Positions 1-4,996 of a stretch of 5,304 nucleotides of DNA are shown here, in pieces. Every line of letters starts with the position of its first letter. The first letter of the stretch is position 1. The notes beneath the pieces were generated by a model. That model had not been told where the DNA came from and ran no database searches. It saw nothing but the letters and a program-made list of their open reading frames with translations. The translations under genes and the position numbers were made by a program. Source of the stretch: Candidatus Bathyarchaeota archaeon (GTDB lineage: Archaea; Thermoproteota; Bathyarchaeia; 40CM-2-53-6); NCBI GenBank assembly GCA_005888695.1, contig VBBH01000303.1, positions 1 to 5,304 on the forward strand, read 5' to 3'.

Positions 1-20
1 AAACGATACTGCTAGATAGC

Positions 21-884
21 TTGGCCTTGCTAGACAAGTCTGTAAGCGAAACCTCGGTAAAGAGCCAAGCTCGGCGTGAGAAAAGGATCATAGTGGCCGC
101 AGTCTTGATTGGCGTTGTCATACTGGGTCTCAGTCTATTCTTTGTCCTCTCGCCGGCGCTCATCGTGAATTCTAGGGATTTCAGCTACCCTGAAGAGTTG
201 AGGACCCCCGCCGGATCTTCGCCCTCACTCAGTATCACGAACGTCAATGGAAAGGTAAGTATTTCCTCCTGGGCACAGAGCACAGTAGCCATCAGCGGCA
301 CGGTGATAGCACGAGGACTCGGCTCATCCCCGGAGCAAGTCGTTCTATCTGAGTCTAACATTAACGGGGTGATAAACTTCCAAGCTGTCTTCCCGAGCGG
401 TTCTCTCTTCCAGCTCTCGGATAGTTACGAAGCACAAATCATCGTATTCATCCCCTTGAACACACAATTCGGACTTCTCAAAGTCGAGACAGTGAATGGA
501 GGGATCGACGCGAGGATAGCAAACGCGACAAATGTTCAACTAAACACCGTCGTCGGGGGTATCGCGATCAACTGCATCTCTTGCAGCAACATTGCTGCTT
601 CCACAAACAATGGTCCAGTGTCTGCAACCTTCTCGTCCCTAGCGTCGTCCGGACAATACACTCTGACAAGCATCAACGGCAACGTCGCGATGACAGTGCC
701 TTTGACGGCAGGGTTCAGTGTTCACGCCGATACAACAAATGGTACCGTCGATGTCTCAGGAGTGAGCTTGCAACCCACTGGCACGGTCCAACTGGCCAAC
801 GATAAGACTGGGAAAGTGGACGGGGGAGGAGCCAGCGTAAGGTTACACACTGTCAACGGACAAGTGACGATCTCCTTAGGATAG
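21..884 (+). CDS. Membrane-anchored beta-solenoid protein, DUF4097-like (putative adhesin); 5' end uncertain
   Basis: Product of 287 residues if the TTG at 21 is the start. The frame is open to the left edge with no stop and no clear ribosome binding site, so the gene may begin outside the window. A basic N-terminus (residues 16-22) precedes one hydrophobic helix at about 23-47, and no signal-peptidase site is evident, so this looks like a membrane anchor with the rest outside the cell. The remainder is a run of short beta-strand repeats built on T-x-N-G-x-V-x-I: NG or GG turns occur at 76, 115, 159, 179, 197, 219, 240 and 279, about 20 residues apart between 159 and 240. This is the pattern of DUF4097 proteins, which fold as beta-solenoids and have no firm biochemical role. 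A Cys pair (C185, C188) sits in one repeat. The gene ends in tandem TAG TAG, 28 bases from the end of the convergent kinase gene. Family assignment is by pattern only; function unknown. Confidence 0.75.
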   Translation: MALLDKSVSETSVKSQARREKRIIVAAVLIGVVILGLSLFFVLSPALIVNSRDFSYPEELRTPAGSSPSLSITNVNGKVSISSWAQSTVAISGTVIARGLGSSPEQVVLSESNINGVINFQAVFPSGSLFQLSDSYEAQIIVFIPLNTQFGLLKVETVNGGIDARIANATNVQLNTVVGGIAINCISCSNIAASTNNGPVSATFSSLASSGQYTLTSINGNVAMTVPLTAGFSVHADTTNGTVDVSGVSLQPTGTVQLANDKTGKVDGGGASVRLHTVNGQVTISLG

Positions 885-915
885 TAGAAATCAGCAACCC
901 CATTGGTTTCTGCTA
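882..915. terminator. Possible bidirectional hairpin between convergent stop codons
   Basis: TAGTAGAAA at 882-890 faces TTTCTGCTA at 907-915. These pair over nine positions with one U-G wobble (in the + transcript) around a 16-base loop. Each arm contains the stop codon of one of the two convergent genes, so the structure could form at the 3' end of both transcripts. There is no long T-tract, which archaeal termination normally uses, so a terminator role is only a possibility. Confidence 0.25.
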
Positions 916-3165
916 ACCCGAATACTTGCCGGCGACGTTCTTAAGAGAATTGGAGACTTCTCGTGCGCCCGGTCGACGTCTAGCTTCTTTAGCCATCATT
1001 TCCGCAAGCACTGGAACTATCGAAGAGAACTTCGAATCTATCCTTGTGAGATCAGGATTGAAAGATTTCCAGAGAGACCTCAACTCGTCTCCCGTCCGGT
1101 TGGATTCAGGGTTCGAGATCATGTTGTTCATTGCCTCGATGAGCCTCTTTGAATGAACCGGTGTCTTCGTTAACATACTGTACAAGGTAGCCCCCAGTGC
1201 ATAGATGTCCATCGAAGGATCCGCGCCCGAGCCAAGGACCTGTTCGACAGGCGCGTATTCAGATGTGAATTGAACAACTTTTCCACCAGTCCGGACTGCG
1301 GATCCCAGGTCGGCAAGCTTAGGCGAGATCTTTCCAGATACCATCTGTTCAAGCGTGTCCTGTCCGGTGGGGGGCGGGGTAGCGGTGAAGAGGATGTTCT
1401 GAGGTTTGACATCGAGATGAACGAACCCGGCTCCATGAATCGTCTCTAAAGCGGTCGAGATCATCTGGCCCATGAGCATTACAACAGCAGCCCACTTTTC
1501 AGAGTAATAGAGTGCATCGTATGATGGATCCTCGACAAGTCTCTTCGCATTACCTCCCCGCATATACTCCATGACTATGGTTGGTGGGCTGTGGAGATAG
1601 AGTCCAGTATCTCCTTTCATGATTTCTTGAATGTTCATCCGATCAACAAGTATCCCCTTGATCTGTACAACATACTTCGATTGCCCAGACAATTCCAAGA
1701 GGGTAGTCGCTTCTGCCATTGTCTCGTTGAGAGCCGCAGCGCCGGTAGTAGTCTTGAGTATCGGTATTTTCAAGGCCATCTCTGACCCCGCTGTTCCGAA
1801 GCTAGCCCTGAGAACGTAGCCGGTGGCTCCGGTGGCAATGTGCTCCTTCACTTTGTAGCCGTGAACGTCTTGGTTGAGCCATGCTCTTGGATCCCAGTCG
1901 TCCAATCGAGAAGTACCAATTGGGCTCGGTGCTGGCGACTGTTTGGGCTGTTGTATTGGGGTAGGGGGAAGGGCACGTGGAGGGGATGGAAAAGTGATTC
2001 TCGGTTGCGGTTGGGGCGGAGGCGTAACGTGCTTGAAGACAGGGGGCGGCGGGGGTGGAGGGGACTGAGCAGTGAAAGAGAAAGTCTCCGTAGAGGAGAG
2101 ATTCTTTGTTGTCGCGGCTACTTGTAGCGTATATGTTCCAGATTGTCTTGGCAGGTAAGACACGGTGTATTTTCCGGCACTGTTATGAGATAATTTCAGC
2201 GGTTCCCGTTTTCCTGTGGGAATAGTCAGGGTAGCGTTGATGTTCGTCACATCTGTTGGGCGACCAGAGGTGTTCGTCGTGATCCTAATGGTTTCAATAT
2301 GGCCTTGCTTAATGAGACGATCCCCAGCAATTGCGATCACGGGGGGACTCGTTAGCGGCTTAGGACTTGTTTGTGGCTTTTGACCAGTCAAAGTCTTTGG
2401 CTGTATCCTACTCGCAAGTCCGGCGGTGACTGAACCGATCACGGCGAGGAGCGGGACATAAATCAACGAGGACAAGAAAGCGTATTCTAGGTTTGGATCC
2501 TGTGACACAAAATAGGCCAGGACAGTTAATGAGTTCAATGAGAAGAACAAGGAGGGCATCATTACTAGTGCTGATTTCTTTGCCCTCAAGAATTTCTCAA
2601 GGATATGCAGTATGCTCATTTGGGCGGAATTCCCAGCAAGCGCCAACGGAATGAAGACCAACGACCGCAGCAAGACCACATCGAGGGCCGGAGTTACGCT
2701 AAACGAAGAGCCGCTGGTCGACGCAAGCCCAAGTCCAATGCTGGCAGCTAAGGATGCAACGATGTTCTCCTTCGGAATTCTGAAACGGGTCTTAGTAGAG
2801 AACAGCAGTGCAGAGATAACAACCCCAAGTGCCGGTGGTAGCGAGACTAGTATTAGCGACGGGTACGCTGACAGTGATAGCGAGGATCCGATTGACGAAG
2901 CCTGGACCGCATAAATTAGCCCGAGGATAGAGGTCAAGAATCCAAGGGCAGTTTTGAGGGGACCAGATCGGGTGTCAAGGGATGTGAGGATACCTAGGAC
3001 CACAACACTAAGGACGAACGCGTATGGGTCGCCACGAATTCCCGATGCGAGCAAGAAGCCAACCGGAAGTGCTGCCAATGCTGGTGCGAAGTAGTCGGGC
3101 CGCAGAGAGAGCTTGTAATGAGACGGTTGCAAGACAGACGAGAACTGTCGCTTTGTTACCATCAC
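913..3165 (-). CDS. Eight-span membrane Ser/Thr protein kinase with cytosolic Ig-like domain and Pro-rich linker
   Basis: Transfers phosphate from ATP to Ser/Thr of target proteins; the 750 residues divide into four parts. (1) About eight hydrophobic helices (about 25-42, 47-62, 70-90, 100-122, 135-151, 160-183, 199-220, 228-250); Lys/Arg-rich N-terminus, alternate loops and the segment after helix 8 predict both ends in the cytoplasm. (2) An Ig/filamin-like beta domain at about 275-366. (3) A proline-rich linker at 368-416 with seven prolines at 369-375. (4) A Hanks-type kinase domain at about 436-748: glycine loop A444-x-G446-x-x-G449, ATP lysine K466, probable helix-C Glu485, catalytic HLDVKPQN (D585, K587, N590), DLG at 619-621 in place of DFG, APVE at 638-641, D653 and R731. 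All catalytic residues are present, so it should be active. The start is GTG at 3165 or ATG at 3162; AGGATGG at 3169-3175 is better spaced for the ATG. It is divergent from the FHA-phosphatase-vWA operon, its likely substrates. Kinase call very firm; substrates and ligand unknown. Confidence 0.93.
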   Translation of the reverse strand: MMVTKRQFSSVLQPSHYKLSLRPDYFAPALAALPVGFLLASGIRGDPYAFVLSVVVLGILTSLDTRSGPLKTALGFLTSILGLIYAVQASSIGSSLSLSAYPSLILVSLPPALGVVISALLFSTKTRFRIPKENIVASLAASIGLGLASTSGSSFSVTPALDVVLLRSLVFIPLALAGNSAQMSILHILEKFLRAKKSALVMMPSLFFSLNSLTVLAYFVSQDPNLEYAFLSSLIYVPLLAVIGSVTAGLASRIQPKTLTGQKPQTSPKPLTSPPVIAIAGDRLIKQGHIETIRITTNTSGRPTDVTNINATLTIPTGKREPLKLSHNSAGKYTVSYLPRQSGTYTLQVAATTKNLSSTETFSFTAQSPPPPPPPVFKHVTPPPQPQPRITFPSPPRALPPTPIQQPKQSPAPSPIGTSRLDDWDPRAWLNQDVHGYKVKEHIATGATGYVLRASFGTAGSEMALKIPILKTTTGAAALNETMAEATTLLELSGQSKYVVQIKGILVDRMNIQEIMKGDTGLYLHSPPTIVMEYMRGGNAKRLVEDPSYDALYYSEKWAAVVMLMGQMISTALETIHGAGFVHLDVKPQNILFTATPPPTGQDTLEQMVSGKISPKLADLGSAVRTGGKVVQFTSEYAPVEQVLGSGADPSMDIYALGATLYSMLTKTPVHSKRLIEAMNNMISNPESNRTGDELRSLWKSFNPDLTRIDSKFSSIVPVLAEMMAKEARRRPGAREVSNSLKNVAGKYSG
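1958..2063 (+). other. G-rich runs opposite the kinase proline-rich linker
   Basis: On the + strand G-runs lie at 1958-1961, 1964-1968, 1971-1973 and 1982-1985, and again at 2042-2046, 2051-2055 and 2060-2063. The first group nearly fits a four-run G-quadruplex pattern, with loops of 2, 2 and 8 bases. The G-rich strand is the template strand of the kinase gene, and the runs are the complement of CCC/CCG/CCT proline codons for residues of roughly 369-403. They are most simply a by-product of encoding polyproline; folding is unproven. Confidence 0.3.
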
Positions 3166-3380
3166 AATCCATCCTGGTCGATCAGCGCGGTATTGGACAC
3201 TTGGAAAGGCCTCTTCTTAGTGCCGGCAGGTTGCGTGTGAACGAGTAACCGTCCAGTCCAGTCTACTCTCTCATGGCGAGACGGAGACAGTGGGTCAAAG
3301 AGGAAATGTCCCCGCTAGGAACAAGCTTTGGTACTGTGAAGCATTAAGGTATCAGAACCAGAATATCGGGCGTTCAACCC
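3166..3380. promoter_or_regulatory. Divergent intergenic region between kinase gene and FHA-phosphatase-vWA operon
   Basis: These 215 bases separate two genes transcribed away from each other, so promoters for both should lie here, and one regulator could act on both. No convincing ORF, tRNA or large inverted repeat was found. Short palindromes exist (AGGCCT at 3207-3212, TGCCGGCA at 3221-3228), as does a small direct repeat (GTCCAGTCCAGTC from 3251), but none is long enough to call an operator. No strong TATA box is visible for the kinase direction. The regulatory role is inferred from gene orientation. Confidence 0.45.
3343..3348 (+). promoter_or_regulatory. Weak candidate TATA box for the FHA operon
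   Basis: ATTAAG at 3343-3348 is the most AT-rich hexamer at a suitable distance from the ATG at 3381. With archaeal spacing of about 25 bases from box centre to start site, transcription would begin near 3370 and leave a leader of about 10 bases. That fits the absence of a ribosome binding site before this first gene. The match to a TATA consensus is poor, so this is a guess based on position. Confidence 0.18.
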
Positions 3381-4214
3381 ATGCCCTCATTTAGCCCAGG
3401 CGTTTCCTCAAGCTCGAAGTCTTCACCATTAACTTGGAAGTGCCCCTTCTGTGGAGCCATGAACGAAGATGAGAACATGATCTGTGACGGATGCGGAGAC
3501 GAGAGGCCCGCCGCACCTTCGATTGCAAGAACGAAGCCTAGTATTGGCCTCGATGTTGCAGATGAAGAGGAGCTTCAATCCGACTCAGATTCCTCTCCAG
3601 ATGATAAGCTGGAGGCGGATGATACGGATGAGAAAGAAGACTTGGTAGAGTCGCCAGAACCTCCGACCAAATTGGATAATGAGAATGAGGATTATGAGTC
3701 CCCGACAGCAGTTACAACGCCTCTGCCAACACCATCGATCACTGTCGAAGAGGATGAAGAGACCCCTCCGATCAGACTAGATAACCAGTATGAGGATTTC
3801 GAGCCCCCGAAAGTAGTTCTAGCGCCACTGCCCAGATCATCAACTAGAGTCGAAGATGAAGAGACGCCGAATCTGTCGTTTACAAGCCAACGCCTATACA
3901 TGGTCTTCGTCAATACTCCTGCCCAGTCCCTGATCAAATCAAGGGTTGCAATCGAGTTCGACGTTTTCCCAGTGATCTCGATAGGGAGAAATCCTGAGAA
4001 CGTAGTCGTGGTACCCGATCAAGAAGTCTCCCGCAAACATGCCCAGTTAAGCTTGGAAGGCGGCAAGGTGATCCTGAAGGACTTACAGAGCGCAAACGGC
4101 ACATTCGTATACGACGGTAAACAGTTCCAACGAGTCAACGGTAGTGTCGAGATCAAACCGAACACAATATTGAAGTTCGGATCCGGCACTATTGTGAGGC
4201 TCATCAACGAATGA
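3381..4214 (+). CDS. RanBP2-type zinc finger + acidic linker + FHA domain protein (ArnA-like)
   Basis: A likely phosphothreonine reader of 277 residues. The N-terminal zinc finger (19-38) has W19-x-C21-x2-C24-x3-N28-x6-C35-x2-C38, the exact RanBP2-type spacing; in eukaryotes such fingers bind ubiquitin or single-stranded RNA. Residues 58-165 form an acidic, Pro/Ser/Thr-rich, probably disordered linker that contains a 34-35 residue tandem duplication. The C-terminal FHA domain (about 172-277) has the hallmark residues G202-R203, S217-R218-K219-H220 and N239-G240-T241, so phosphothreonine binding should be intact. The order zinc finger then FHA, beside a vWA gene, matches Sulfolobus ArnA, a phosphorylation-controlled repressor of archaellum genes; orthology is inferred from architecture only. 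First gene of the operon; the ATG at 3381 has no evident ribosome binding site and may be nearly leaderless. Its stop overlaps the phosphatase start (ATGA), so the two are probably translationally coupled. The domains are clear; the biological target is not. Confidence 0.93.
   Translation: MPSFSPGVSSSSKSSPLTWKCPFCGAMNEDENMICDGCGDERPAAPSIARTKPSIGLDVADEEELQSDSDSSPDDKLEADDTDEKEDLVESPEPPTKLDNENEDYESPTAVTTPLPTPSITVEEDEETPPIRLDNQYEDFEPPKVVLAPLPRSSTRVEDEETPNLSFTSQRLYMVFVNTPAQSLIKSRVAIEFDVFPVISIGRNPENVVVVPDQEVSRKHAQLSLEGGKVILKDLQSANGTFVYDGKQFQRVNGSVEIKPNTILKFGSGTIVRLINE
3660..3866 (+). repeat. In-frame tandem duplication in the acidic linker
   Basis: Copy 1 (3660-3764, residues 94-128) and copy 2 (3765-3866, residues 129-162) are adjacent and in frame, 35 and 34 codons long. 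Both run PP-x-x-LDN-x-x-ED(Y/F)E, then a Pro/Val/Leu stretch with PLP, then VE(E)DEET. The copies are clearly diverged in DNA, so the event is not recent. Each ends in DEETP, and three residues after that Thr there is Ile (131) or Leu (165). Confidence 0.85.
4194..4199 (+). promoter_or_regulatory. Weak Shine-Dalgarno before the phosphatase gene
   Basis: GTGAGG lies inside the end of the FHA gene, 11 bases before the ATG at 4211 and 14 before the ATG at 4214. It therefore favours 4211 as the start, which also gives the ATGA overlap. The match is partial and the spacing long. Confidence 0.3.
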
Positions 4215-4996
4215 TGGAAACAGTCTCGATACCCGAGCTGATTAGCAAAGCGAAAGAGAAGTTGACGGGTCCGTTGCTCCAGTCAAGAGACGTTGACAGA
4301 GCCATATTCGTAGGAGACACTCACACTGCAATAGACGTGACCCAAACCGTATTCGATAGATATTACGAAGAAGCAGATCTAATCGTTTTCCTGGGAGACT
4401 ACGTAGACAGAGGCAAAACCGGAGTAGAGAATCTCGGATTAATAGCCACAAGATTCCTGGAAGATCCTCACCGTGTTGTAATGCTGAGGGGGAATCATGA
4501 AAGCCCGCTTACCAATCCCCACTATGGATTCCTGGACGAGGTGAACGAGAAGCTAGGAAGCTCGGGTTACGAAGGATTCAAACAATTCTTCGAGTCTATG
4601 CCCTACGCGATAGTCGTGAACGATCATCTTTGTCTCCACGGAGGACTCGCTATGGGTCTCGACCATGTGTCGCAAATAGCCGAACTACCCAGGCCTGATC
4701 AAAACCCGGACGATCCAGTAGCGTTCCAATTACTTTGGAATGATCCAAGAGAGATGATAGAAGGATTCGTGCCCAGCGTGAGAGGAGATGGCGCATACTA
4801 TTTCGGTGAAGACGTCACCACAAAATTCCTTGAAGAGAACTCGCTAAAGGGAATTATCAGGGGACATGAGGTCGTTGACGGTTTTAGGGAGGACATGGAT
4901 GGAAGGGTAATCACAGTATTCTCGAGCAGATACCACGGATCCTCCGCCGGCATACTCGTCATGGATAACGACATGATGGAGCAAGTTAGAATATGA
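4211..4996 (+). CDS. PPP-family (PP1/PP2A-like) Ser/Thr protein phosphatase
   Basis: Two-metal hydrolase that removes phosphate from Ser/Thr, 261 residues, the size of a bare PPP catalytic core, with no membrane or extra domain. All core motifs are present in order: GDTHT at 35-39 (D36, H38), GDYVDRG at 62-68 (D63, D66, R67), RGNHE at 93-97 (N95, H96), HGG at 143-145, WNDPR at 176-180, RGDGAYYFG at 191-199 and RGHEVVDG at 217-224 (H219). The metal ligands and phosphate-binding arginines are complete, so activity is expected. Two departures: Thr39 replaces the usual Gly of GDxHG, and the SAPNYCG loop of PP1/PP2A is shortened to SSRYHG at 238-243, keeping the Tyr but with His where PP1 has Cys. 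It sits between the FHA and vWA genes with ATGA overlaps on both sides, so it presumably reverses phosphorylation of these neighbours by the divergent kinase. Family certain; substrates inferred from context. Confidence 0.95.
   Translation: MMETVSIPELISKAKEKLTGPLLQSRDVDRAIFVGDTHTAIDVTQTVFDRYYEEADLIVFLGDYVDRGKTGVENLGLIATRFLEDPHRVVMLRGNHESPLTNPHYGFLDEVNEKLGSSGYEGFKQFFESMPYAIVVNDHLCLHGGLAMGLDHVSQIAELPRPDQNPDDPVAFQLLWNDPREMIEGFVPSVRGDGAYYFGEDVTTKFLEENSLKGIIRGHEVVDGFREDMDGRVITVFSSRYHGSSAGILVMDNDMMEQVRI
4978..4981 (+). promoter_or_regulatory. Weak Shine-Dalgarno before the vWA gene
   Basis: GGAG, within GATGGAG inside the end of the phosphatase gene, lies 11 bases upstream of the ATG at 4993. This is the same distance as the candidate before the phosphatase gene. 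It supports 4993 as the start but is short. Confidence 0.3.

Noticed and set aside
1840..2127. 95-residue frame on the + strand opposite the kinase linker, rich in Trp, Gly and Arg
   Set aside because: Its composition is the direct result of reading the complement of proline codons; no ribosome site and no family resemblance.
2612..2914. 100-residue + strand frame opposite the kinase membrane region
   Set aside because: Polar shadow of hydrophobic codons, with no domain and fully inside the kinase gene.
3170..3172. Upstream ATG as the kinase start
   Set aside because: It is out of frame with the kinase; the GTG at 3165 and ATG at 3162 are the in-frame choices.
3221..3228. TGCCGGCA palindrome as an operator in the divergent region
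   Set aside because: A perfect 8-base palindrome alone is expected often by chance and has no second copy or relation to a visible promoter.
3024..3248. 74-residue + strand frame covering the kinase start and part of the intergenic region
   Set aside because: Most of it is antisense to the kinase N-terminus; Arg/Ala-rich low-information sequence without a ribosome site.
3261..3290. Short inverted repeat TCTC/GAGA as an RNA hairpin
   Set aside because: The stem is only four pairs and does not extend, so it is not a credible structure.
3692..3937. 81-residue reading frame on the - strand opposite the FHA linker
   Set aside because: It is the antisense of the repetitive acidic linker, Ser/Gly/Val-rich with no recognisable domain, and lies wholly inside a gene with clear domains.
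4242..4451. 69-residue - strand frame inside the phosphatase gene, Leu/Arg/Cys-rich
   Set aside because: Antisense of a catalytic core with all PPP motifs; nothing supports expression.
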